From JBBQZO01 sp038207625 (GTDB lineage: Bacteria; Pseudomonadota; Gammaproteobacteria; Burkholderiales; Burkholderiaceae_D), in the NCBI GenBank assembly GCA_038207625.1, contig JBBQZO010000007.1:1-64000 (forward strand): a stretch of 64,000 nucleotides of DNA. The letters are read 5' to 3'. The position numbers and the translations under genes were made by a program. The notes under the pieces were generated by a model, which made no database searches, had not been told where the DNA came from, and saw nothing but the letters and a program-made list of their open reading frames with translations. This document shows, piece after piece, positions 8,007 through 14,869 of this stretch. Each line of letters opens with the position of its first letter. Within the stretch, counting starts at the first letter, position 1.

Positions 8007-8042
8007 GAGAATGATTATAATTTGCGATTACATAAAATGCAA
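8007..8042 (-). promoter_or_regulatory. Sigma70-like promoter overlapped by a Fur box
   Basis: On the minus strand TTGCAT (8042-8037), a 17-nt spacer and a perfect TATAAT (8019-8014) form a sigma70-type promoter reading into the peroxidase-porin-FMN-apbE-cytochrome operon. The 19 bases at 8025-8007 (GCAAATTATAATCATTCTC) match the Fur consensus GATAATGATAATCATTATC at 15 positions and cover the -10 element, the classic position for iron-dependent repression. The pattern is visible in the sequence; repression by Fur is inferred. Confidence 0.78.
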
Positions 8043-8264
8043 TTGCGCGCCGCTGCGGTGTGGGGTTTTGCTGACAGGCGGGTCAGGGCGCTGGCCGGGG
8101 CGGCGCGGGCGAGCGCGGCACTGGCGCCTGCGCGCGCTTCGGCGACGCTTGATCTGACCGTAAGGAGGTCACCTCTGCGCTAAGTCAAACCTGGCCGTGT
8201 CTGATTTTGATACCGTGGATTTCGGCCGCGCGCCCGGTGCGCGCATAACACGAGGGAGACGACG

Positions 8265-8522
8265 ATGGACACACCCGATGGTCATGTCAAGGAACTGGAC
8301 AAGAAAATCACCGCACTGAGCGACGCTCTGGCTCATTTGGGGCAGGGGACGTCACTGAAGGAACTAATCAAGATCATACGTTTCCCCGGCTACACCACCC
8401 CGGCCGAATTCGCGTTTTCAATGGCGATGCTCGATGCCATGCAGGTGCAAGTGCGCGGACTTGAAAAAATGGGCGTCGATTTATTGGCGGCCGGCAAGAT
8501 GGTCAGCAAAGGCGGGCAATAG
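8265..8522 (+). CDS. Small helical hypothetical protein (85 aa)
   Basis: An 85-aa protein with no signal peptide or membrane segment. An N-terminal amphipathic helix (VKELDKKITALSDALAHL) is followed by the central segment LKELIKIIRFPGYTTPAEFAF and a second helix rich in Met and Leu. GAGGGAGA lies 8 nt upstream of the ATG. It is 58 nt before a DUF2442-like gene on the same strand and probably forms a two-gene unit with it. I do not recognise the family. The Fur-box promoter of the divergent operon lies about 230 nt upstream, so shared control is possible but not shown. Confidence 0.65.
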   Translation: MDTPDGHVKELDKKITALSDALAHLGQGTSLKELIKIIRFPGYTTPAEFAFSMAMLDAMQVQVRGLEKMGVDLLAAGKMVSKGGQ

Positions 8523-8580
8523 TCCGGATTTTGGCGCCAGCGCACAGGGCTGCGCTGGTGTCGTTCGACGTGGAGGAACT

Positions 8581-8838
8581 ATGTCCGGAATCTGCCTTTC
8601 GCGCGCAGCAGTTAGCAACATCACGCCTCACGGTTTCTGGCTCGAACTGGGCAACGAGGAATTGTATATGCCGTTTGTGGAGTTCCCGTGGTTCGAGCAC
8701 ATCACCGTGGCGCAGTTGTGCCAGGTGCAATGGGCTGGTTCCGACCATCTGTACTGGCCGGCGCTGGACCTTGACCTGACGGTGGCGGCGATCCGCAATC
8801 CGGCCGGCTTCCCGCTGATCTCGACGGCCTACAATTAG
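8581..8838 (+). CDS. DUF2442-family small protein
   Basis: 85 aa. The sequence around HGFWLELGNEELYMPF, FPWFEHITVAQL and HLYWPALDLDLT follows the DUF2442 pattern, in which a Phe-Pro-Trp-Phe core and an LDxDL motif are typical. It is cytoplasmic and of unknown function; DUF2442 proteins often lie next to small partner genes. The start at 8581 has TGGAGGAACT directly upstream. An in-frame extension to 8434 runs through the preceding gene in another frame and is not supported. Confidence 0.8.
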   Translation: MSGICLSRAAVSNITPHGFWLELGNEELYMPFVEFPWFEHITVAQLCQVQWAGSDHLYWPALDLDLTVAAIRNPAGFPLISTAYN

Positions 8839-8849
8839 CGGCCGGCGCG

Positions 8850-9776
8850 CTACTGCAGGCCGCCAAAGCGCATCAGGAACGAGGCGTCGACGTCGGGGAC
8901 GCTGTCGTCTTCGCGGCGCAGCGTGGCGAGAATGAATTGCTCGGCCCCGGCATGGGTGAGCAGATACACGGCCCGTCCCAGCTCGTAGGCGCGCTCGCCC
9001 GGCCACGGCTCGGGCAGCAGTTCAACCGGCAGCTGCGGATCGTGCAACTGGACCCGACGGTAGGCGTGGATCAGTAGCGTGCGGATCGCGTACGCCTGTT
9101 CGGGCGCGAGCTTCGGCGTATCCTGCAGCATCGTCAGCAAGGGCCCGAACTGGGCGATGAAGTGCTGGTAGCCGTCGATGACGCCGCGCAAGTCCCAGCC
9201 GTCCTCGACCAGGTCGCGCAGGGGCCGGGCGGCAACGCCAGGCAACTCGGTGGCGTGGCAGATGAACAGCTTGCCTTGCACGCCGACGCGCTCAAGTATT
9301 TCTCCCAGAATCTCCGTGTCACCGACCGGATGGCCGTAGATGCCGGGCGCGATCACGCTATAACCTTCCCACAACAATTCCTTGCGCAGCGCACCCCGTT
9401 CGGCCGCGTCGATGCTGCCGCTGGCCGACAGCAGCAAGGTCCAGCTGCCGTCCCAATGCAGACACAGCGGCGCGTAGATGCGCCGGTTGGCGCGCCCGAA
9501 GCGGTGCGCCGCCTCGGGCGTGATCGAGTAGGCGCTGCGGCGCCCGTCGCGCCGGGCCGTCAGCCAGCCTTCCTGTGCCAGCCGGAACACGCTGGTGCGC
9601 AACAACCGGTCGTTGACGCCGAACGGCGCGAGCAATTCAATCAGGCTGCCCAGCCAGATCGCGCCCCCGTGTGGTGCGATGGCGTCGCCGAAGATGGTCA
9701 TCACCAGCGATTTCGAACGGGGCGGGTCGCTGGCGAGGAAATGGGCGATCCATTCGGTGCAGCAATTGTTGGTCAT
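8850..9776 (-). CDS. paaX: Phenylacetate operon repressor PaaX
   Basis: Transcriptional repressor of phenylacetate degradation, released by phenylacetyl-CoA. It has 308 aa with the PaaX layout: an N-terminal winged helix (about 25-95; the segment LLRTSVFRLAQEGWLTARRDGRRSAY holds the recognition helix and wing), a central domain (WTLLLSASG, YGHPVG) and a C-terminal domain. It is transcribed away from paaA, as in many paa clusters, and the shared 217-nt region carries palindromes. The start at 9776 gives the usual N-terminus; an upstream in-frame start at 9842 would add 22 residues of unlikely sequence. Confidence 0.93.
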   Translation of the reverse strand: MTNNCCTEWIAHFLASDPPRSKSLVMTIFGDAIAPHGGAIWLGSLIELLAPFGVNDRLLRTSVFRLAQEGWLTARRDGRRSAYSITPEAAHRFGRANRRIYAPLCLHWDGSWTLLLSASGSIDAAERGALRKELLWEGYSVIAPGIYGHPVGDTEILGEILERVGVQGKLFICHATELPGVAARPLRDLVEDGWDLRGVIDGYQHFIAQFGPLLTMLQDTPKLAPEQAYAIRTLLIHAYRRVQLHDPQLPVELLPEPWPGERAYELGRAVYLLTHAGAEQFILATLRREDDSVPDVDASFLMRFGGLQ

Positions 9777-9893
9777 GTGGTTTAGGGGAGCAGGGTGGAG
9801 GCCAATCGATGAGTTTACTTTGTCGCGTGAACGGCGCAGCATTTATTTTCCCGTATCAATTGCGCTCCGGCACACAAGATACGGATTTCGCAA

Positions 9894-9931
9894 ATGATTC
9901 AAATCAAGCGTATACATAAATTTTTATGTAT
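9894..9931. promoter_or_regulatory. Two palindromes in the paaX-paaA control region
   Basis: TGATTCAAATCA (9895-9906) is a perfect inverted repeat containing the TGATTC half-site reported for PaaX operators. ATACATAAATTTTTATGTAT (9912-9931) is a perfect 9-bp inverted repeat around TT. Both lie between the divergent paaX and paaA genes and are likely binding sites for PaaX or another regulator. With one base added on each side, the first also matches the FNR consensus at 9 of 10 bases, so its reader is uncertain. Confidence 0.6.
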
Positions 9932-9993
9932 CGTATCATCGTTCCCAAGACACCTGTGGTGGTTTCGCAGGCAACCTGATGTGGAGAGTGATC

Positions 9994-10980
9994 ATGTACG
10001 CACAGTTGGTGGAGACCGGACTCAAGAATGTTCGAGCGATCGATGACATGGGGCCGGAGGAGCGCGAGTTTCAGGCGCGCATCGACGCCGGCGTCAAGAT
10101 CGAGGCCAAGGACTGGATGCCGGAGGCCTACCGCAAGACGCTGATCCGGCAAATTTCGCAGCACGCGCATTCCGAGATCGTCGGCCAGCTTCCGGAAGGC
10201 AACTGGGTCACCCGCGCCCCGACGCTGAAACGCAAATCGATCCTGCTGGCCAAGATCCAGGATGAAGCAGGCCACGGCCTGTACCTGTACAGCGCCGCCG
10301 AAACGCTGGGCGTGTCGCGCGACGAACTGCTCGCCGCACTGCACTCGGGCAAAGCCAAGTATTCCAGCATCTTCAACTACCCGACCCTGTCGTGGGCCGA
10401 CATGGGCGCGATTGGCTGGCTGGTCGATGGCTCGGCCATCATCAACCAGATTCCCCTGTGCCGCTGCTCGTACGGTCCGTATGCGCGCGCCATGATCCGC
10501 GTGTGCAAGGAAGAATCGTTCCACGCGCGCCAGGGCTACGACATCATGATGTCGCTGTGCAAAGGCACGCCGGCCCAGAAAGCGATGGCGCAGGACGCGC
10601 TGAACCGCTGGTGGTGGCCGTCCTTGATGATGTTCGGCCCGTCCGACGCCGCCTCGGTCAACAGCGCCCAGTCGGCGCAATGGCGTATCAAACTGTTCTC
10701 GAATGACGAACTGCGCCAACGGATGGTTGACCAGACCGTGCCGCAAATCGAATACCTCGGCCTGACCGTGCCCGACCCCGACCTCACGTTCAACGCCGAG
10801 ACGGGCCACTACGAGTTCGGCGAAATCGACTGGTCCGAGTTCCACGACGTACTGCGCGGCAACGGCCCATGCAACCGCGAGCGCCTGCGCACCCGCGTCA
10901 AGGCCTACGAGGACGGCGCCTGGTTCCGCGACGCGCTGGTGGCCTACGCCGACAAGCAGTCCGCCAAGCAAGCCGCCTAA
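9994..10980 (+). CDS. paaA: 1,2-phenylacetyl-CoA epoxidase, catalytic subunit PaaA
   Basis: Catalytic subunit of the multicomponent monooxygenase PaaABCE, which epoxidises the ring of phenylacetyl-CoA. A ferritin-like di-iron domain shows the ligand motifs QDEAGHG (about residues 89-95) and KEESFHARQG (about 172-181). Near its end MWWPS-type Trp-rich sequence (NRWWWPSLMMFGPSD) is typical. It has 328 aa, full length. The start at 9994 follows GGAGAGTGATC; an in-frame ATG at 9979 is weaker. It is the first gene of the operon, but a 240-nt repeat-bearing gap separates it from paaB, which normally follows closely. Confidence 0.97.
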   Translation: MYAQLVETGLKNVRAIDDMGPEEREFQARIDAGVKIEAKDWMPEAYRKTLIRQISQHAHSEIVGQLPEGNWVTRAPTLKRKSILLAKIQDEAGHGLYLYSAAETLGVSRDELLAALHSGKAKYSSIFNYPTLSWADMGAIGWLVDGSAIINQIPLCRCSYGPYARAMIRVCKEESFHARQGYDIMMSLCKGTPAQKAMAQDALNRWWWPSLMMFGPSDAASVNSAQSAQWRIKLFSNDELRQRMVDQTVPQIEYLGLTVPDPDLTFNAETGHYEFGEIDWSEFHDVLRGNGPCNRERLRTRVKAYEDGAWFRDALVAYADKQSAKQAA

Positions 10981-11200
10981 ATAGGGTCAGAGTCGAATTG
11001 TTCAGCAACTAATTGCAAAACAATTGGGGTCAGAGTCGAATTGATTGGAACGTTTGTAGCAGGCAAAGAAAATAAATAGGGTCAGAGTCGAATTAATTCG
11101 CAATATTTCAAAACAAGTCGAACCAGATCTGCGGAATCGGAGTGTTGCAAATTAATTCGACTCTGACCCTATTAAATCGACTCTGACCCTATTAAATCGC
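10981..11200. repeat. Repeat block with three direct and two inverted copies of a 16-bp motif
   Basis: The motif GGGTCAGAGTCGAATT occurs at 10984-10999, 11027-11042 and 11079-11094, and inverted at 11154-11169 and (one mismatch) 11174-11189. The outer pair 11075-11104 and 11145-11172 can form a long stem of more than 20 bp, like a REP/BIME unit. The same motif reappears between gatA and gatB at 50678-50745. No coding sequence is recognisable here. The block fills the gap between paaA and paaB. Confidence 0.85.
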
Positions 11201-11222
11201 AACGGAATTACCGGAGAATCTG

Positions 11223-11507
11223 ATGAGCAAAGAGTGGCCATTGTGGGAAGTCTTCATTCGCAGTCAGCATGGTCTGGCGCATAAGCACGTGGGCAGCTTG
11301 CACGCGTCCGACGCCGAGATGGCGGTCAACAATGCGCGCGACGTGTACACCCGTCGCAACGAGGGCGTGTCGATCTGGGTGGTGCGCGCGGCCGACATCG
11401 TCGCCTCCAGCCCTGGCGACAAGACGGCCTTGTTCGAGCCGTCCAACAGTAAAGTCTATCGCCACCCAACCTTCTTCCCGATGCCGGAAGAAGTTAAAAA
11501 TCTGTGA
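11223..11507 (+). CDS. paaB: 1,2-phenylacetyl-CoA epoxidase subunit PaaB
   Basis: Small subunit of the PaaABCE epoxidase, thought to bridge the catalytic complex and assist assembly. It has 94 aa with the PaaB hallmarks WEVFIRSQHGLAHKHVGSLHA, VYTRRNEG and the tail YRHPTFFPMP. GGAGAATCTG lies before the ATG. Its stop overlaps the GTG start of paaC by 4 nt. It is separated from paaA by the repeat block, so transcription must read through a potential hairpin or restart. Confidence 0.96.
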   Translation: MSKEWPLWEVFIRSQHGLAHKHVGSLHASDAEMAVNNARDVYTRRNEGVSIWVVRAADIVASSPGDKTALFEPSNSKVYRHPTFFPMPEEVKNL

Positions 11508-12268
11508 GCGCGACCGTGAACGATAAACTCAGCTATCTTTTGCGCCAGGGCGACAACGCGCTGATCTTGTCGCAGCAGCTTTGCCAGTTGTGCGGCAAGG
11601 GCCCGGCGCTGGAAGAGGACATGGCGCTGTCGAACGTGTCGCTCGATCTGTTGGGACAGACGCGCATGTGGTTCAGCTACGCAGGCGAACTCGAAGGCGC
11701 CGGGCGCGACGAGGACCAGATCGCGTTCTTGCGCGATGCGCACGATATGCGCAATTGCCTGATCGTCGAACAGCCCAACGGTAACTATGCCGATACGATG
11801 ATGCGTCAGTTCTACTTCGACAGCTGGCACTATTTCCTGATGCTGGGATTGACCAAGGCTAGCGATGTGCGCGTGGCGGAGATCGCCGAGAAGTCGCTCA
11901 AGGAAGTCACTTATCACCTGCGCCGTAGCGGCGATCTGGTGGTGCGGCTTGGTGACGGCACGCCGGACAGCCACGCCAAGACGCAGGCGGCCGCCAATGA
12001 ACTGTGGATGTACACCGGCGAGATGTTCAACTACGACGCCATCGACAACGCGATGGTCGAGCAGGGCGTGGCGCCGGACGCGGACGGCTTGCGCGCAGCC
12101 TTTCTCGAACACGTCGCCGAGATTTTCAAGGAAGCGACGCTGATCATGCCCGCGCCCGAAGCGTGGATGCAAAAGGGCGGCAAGCAAGGCCGCCACAGCG
12201 AGCACCTCGGCTTCATCCTGGCCGAGATGCAGTTCATGCAGCGCGCCTACCCCGGCTCCGAGTGGTGA
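11504..12268 (+). CDS. paaC: 1,2-phenylacetyl-CoA epoxidase structural subunit PaaC
   Basis: Structural partner of PaaA in the epoxidase. It has the same ferritin-like helical fold but lacks the full di-iron ligand set. It has 254 aa. The N-terminal segment DKLSYLLRQGDNALILSQQL is typical, as are MALSNVSLDLLGQ and the HYFLMLGL region. A GTG start overlaps the paaB stop (GTGA). The 3' end touches paaD (TGATG), so B, C and D are translationally coupled. Confidence 0.96.
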   Translation: MSATVNDKLSYLLRQGDNALILSQQLCQLCGKGPALEEDMALSNVSLDLLGQTRMWFSYAGELEGAGRDEDQIAFLRDAHDMRNCLIVEQPNGNYADTMMRQFYFDSWHYFLMLGLTKASDVRVAEIAEKSLKEVTYHLRRSGDLVVRLGDGTPDSHAKTQAAANELWMYTGEMFNYDAIDNAMVEQGVAPDADGLRAAFLEHVAEIFKEATLIMPAPEAWMQKGGKQGRHSEHLGFILAEMQFMQRAYPGSEW

Positions 12269-12840
12269 TGACGCCAGCACCGATCCCGGTCGCCGCAGAT
12301 GGTTCGTCGAGCGCTGTCTCGACGGATAGCGCGCCGATCAGCACCGAGCAGGTGTTGGCCTGGCTGGGCGAGGTCGCCGATCCCGAGATTCCGGTCATTT
12401 CCGTGGTCGATCTGGGCATCGTGCGCGCCGTCGAATGGATCGGCGACGAGTGCGTCGTCACTATCACGCCGACCTACTCAGGCTGCCCCGCGATGGCTGT
12501 CATCGCCGAAGCGGTGACGGCGGCGCTGCGCGAGCGTGGCATCGCCCAGGTGCGGCTGGTGAATCAGCTCTCGCCCGCCTGGACCACCGACTGGATGAGC
12601 GAGGACGGCAAGCGCAAGCTCAAAGGCTACGGCATCGCGCCGCCGGCGCAGCAGGTGATCGACATCAGCGGCCTGAGCGCGGGCGTGAAGCGCGGCGCCG
12701 CGCCCAAGCTGCGCGTGGCCTGCCCCAACTGTGGCTCGCACAACACCGAGTTGACCAGCCAGTTCGGCTCGACGCCGTGCAAGGCGCTGTACAAATGCGT
12801 CGACTGCCGCGAGCCCTTCGATTACTTCAAGTGTCACTAA
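12268..12840 (+). CDS. paaD: Phenylacetyl-CoA epoxidase maturation protein PaaD
   Basis: DUF59/MIP18-like protein needed for assembly of the epoxidase, probably in Fe-S cluster insertion. The N-terminal domain holds DPEIPVISVVDLG and TPTYSGCPAM with the conserved Cys. The C-terminal part has a four-Cys zinc-ribbon or cluster site: CPNC, then CKALYKCVDC. It has 190 aa. ATG at 12268 shares one base with the paaC stop; a GTG codon directly before it is an alternative start. Confidence 0.95.
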   Translation: MTPAPIPVAADGSSSAVSTDSAPISTEQVLAWLGEVADPEIPVISVVDLGIVRAVEWIGDECVVTITPTYSGCPAMAVIAEAVTAALRERGIAQVRLVNQLSPAWTTDWMSEDGKRKLKGYGIAPPAQQVIDISGLSAGVKRGAAPKLRVACPNCGSHNTELTSQFGSTPCKALYKCVDCREPFDYFKCH

Positions 12841-12879
12841 ACGCAGACGCCGCACCGGCCTGCACTGGAGAGTAAGACC

Positions 12880-13956
12880 ATGAGCAAATTCTATCCGCTG
12901 ACCGTGGCGCAGGTACATCAGGAAACGCGCGACGCGATCGTGGTGACCTTCGCCGTACCGCCCGAGCTGAAGGACAGTTTTCACTACCAGAGCGGCCAGC
13001 ACCTGACGCTGCGCGCCACAGTCAACGACGAGGATCTGCGCCGCTCGTACTCGATCTGCTCCGCCGTCCAGGACGACACGCTGCGGGTGGCGATCAAGCG
13101 CACCCAGGGCGGCGCGTTCTCCACCTGGGCCAACGAAAACCTGAAAGCCGGTGCCACGCTCGACGTGATGCCGCCGATGGGCCACTTCAACGTGCCGCTC
13201 GACGCCAACAACCGCAAGCACTACTGCGCATTCGCCGCCGGCAGCGGCATCACGCCGATCCTGTCGCTGATCAAGACCACGCTGGCGGCCGAGCCGCACA
13301 GCCAGTTCACGCTGTTCTACGGTAACCGCGCCAGTTCCAGCGTGATCTTCAAAAACGAGCTGGCCGACCTGAAGGACACCTACCTCGCGCGTCTGAACAT
13401 CGCCTACGTGATGAGCCGCGAACAGCAGGACATCGAGCTGTTCAACGGGCGCATCACCAAGGAAAAGTGCGAGCAGTTTCTGCGGCACTGGGTCCGTGTC
13501 GAGGACCTCGACGTGGCCTTCATCTGCGGCCCCGAAGACATGATGCACGCCGTGTCGGACGCCTTGCAGGCGGGCGGCATGCCCAAGCAAAACATCAAGA
13601 TCGAGCTGTTCGCCGCCAGCATCCCGAAGCACGAGCACAAGCCGCGCGCCTTTCTCGATGCGGCGCGCCAGGAAACCGTGGTCACCGTCATCATGGACGG
13701 CAACCACACCAGCTTCACGATGGACAAGGACAAGGAATCGATCCTCGATGCAGGCCTGCGCGCCGGCATCGACATGCGCTATTCCTGCAAAGGCGGGGTA
13801 TGCTCAACCTGCCGCTGCAAGCTGACCGACGGCAAAGTCGACATGGACGCCAACTTTGCGCTCGAGGACTACGAAGTGGCGCGCGGTTTTGTATTGAGCT
13901 GCCAAAGCTTCCCCGTCACCGACACGGTGGTGATCGACTTCGATCAGGCCGAGTAA
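12880..13956 (+). CDS. paaE: Phenylacetyl-CoA epoxidase reductase PaaE
   Basis: Electron-supplying subunit: NAD(P)H to FAD to a 2Fe-2S cluster to PaaA. Domains in order are an FAD-binding barrel (RRSYSIC, about 52-58; GGAFSTW), an NAD-binding domain (FAAGSGITPI; FICGPEDMM) and a C-terminal plant-type ferredoxin domain with CKGGVCSTCRC and a fourth Cys in LSCQS. It has 358 aa, the family's usual length. GGAGAGTAAGACC precedes the ATG. Confidence 0.97.
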   Translation: MSKFYPLTVAQVHQETRDAIVVTFAVPPELKDSFHYQSGQHLTLRATVNDEDLRRSYSICSAVQDDTLRVAIKRTQGGAFSTWANENLKAGATLDVMPPMGHFNVPLDANNRKHYCAFAAGSGITPILSLIKTTLAAEPHSQFTLFYGNRASSSVIFKNELADLKDTYLARLNIAYVMSREQQDIELFNGRITKEKCEQFLRHWVRVEDLDVAFICGPEDMMHAVSDALQAGGMPKQNIKIELFAASIPKHEHKPRAFLDAARQETVVTVIMDGNHTSFTMDKDKESILDAGLRAGIDMRYSCKGGVCSTCRCKLTDGKVDMDANFALEDYEVARGFVLSCQSFPVTDTVVIDFDQAE

Positions 13957-14075
13957 GCACAGCGCGCCGCTAGCCATACCAGCCCGAGGACGCACGCTGC
14001 GTAGTACCAACGCGCAGCGCAATTTGCCCCGCCGATAAAACACAGCGCGACCAGACGCGCCAAGAAAGAGACACC

Positions 14076-14867
14076 ATGAGCTTCCAAGACATCCAGTTCC
14101 AGATCGAAAACGGCGTCGCCCAACTGACGCTGAACCGTCCCGATAAACTCAACAGCTTCACCCAGGCGATGCATCTCGAAGTGCGCGCCGCGCTGGACCA
14201 GATCGCAGCCGACCCCAGCGTGCGCGTGCTGTTGTTGACGGGCGCCGGGCGCGGCTTTTGCGCCGGCCAGGACTTGTCCGACCGCGCCGTCGAACCAGGC
14301 GCCAAGGGCGTCGACCTGGGCGACTCGGTCGAAAAATTCTACGCCCCGCTGGTGCTCACGCTGCGCACATTGCCGATGCCGGTGATCTGCGCCGTCAATG
14401 GTGTGGCCGCCGGCGCGGGCGCCAACATCGCGCTGGCCTGCGACATCGTGCTGGCGGCCAAATCGGCCAGCTTTGTCGAAGTGTTCTGCAAACTCGGCCT
14501 GATCCCGGACACGGGCGGCACCTGGATTTTGCCGCGTCTGATCGGCCACGCGCGCGCCACTGGCCTGGCCATGCTGGGCGAAAAGCTGACGGCCGAACGC
14601 GCCGAGCAGTGGGGCTTGATCTGGAAATGCGTGCCTGACGACGAGTTGATGAAAGAAGCGCTGGCCATGGCCACCCACTTCGCGACGGCGCCCACCAAAG
14701 GGCTGGCCTTCACCAAGCGCGCCTTGCTCGCCTCGCACGACAACAGCTTCCCCGAGCAGCTCAAACTGGAAGGCGAGATGATGCGCGAACTGGGCCATAG
14801 CCACGATTACCAGGAAGGCGTTGCCGCCTTCATGGCCAAGCGTCCACCTCAATTCAAAGGAAACTGA
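14076..14867 (+). CDS. paaG: Ring-1,2-epoxyphenylacetyl-CoA isomerase PaaG
   Basis: Crotonase-fold enzyme that converts the ring epoxide of phenylacetyl-CoA to the oxepin form. It can also act as a 3,4-/2,3-dehydroadipyl-CoA isomerase. It has 263 aa. Oxyanion-hole and family motifs: FCAGQDLSDR, VNGVAAGAGANIAL and KLGLIPDTGGTW with the catalytic Asp. The FCAGQDL form and the following acidic stretch match PaaG rather than PaaF. It is 2 nt from paaH. No paaF gene is found in the cluster. Confidence 0.93.
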   Translation: MSFQDIQFQIENGVAQLTLNRPDKLNSFTQAMHLEVRAALDQIAADPSVRVLLLTGAGRGFCAGQDLSDRAVEPGAKGVDLGDSVEKFYAPLVLTLRTLPMPVICAVNGVAAGAGANIALACDIVLAAKSASFVEVFCKLGLIPDTGGTWILPRLIGHARATGLAMLGEKLTAERAEQWGLIWKCVPDDELMKEALAMATHFATAPTKGLAFTKRALLASHDNSFPEQLKLEGEMMRELGHSHDYQEGVAAFMAKRPPQFKGN

Positions 14868-14869
14868 CG

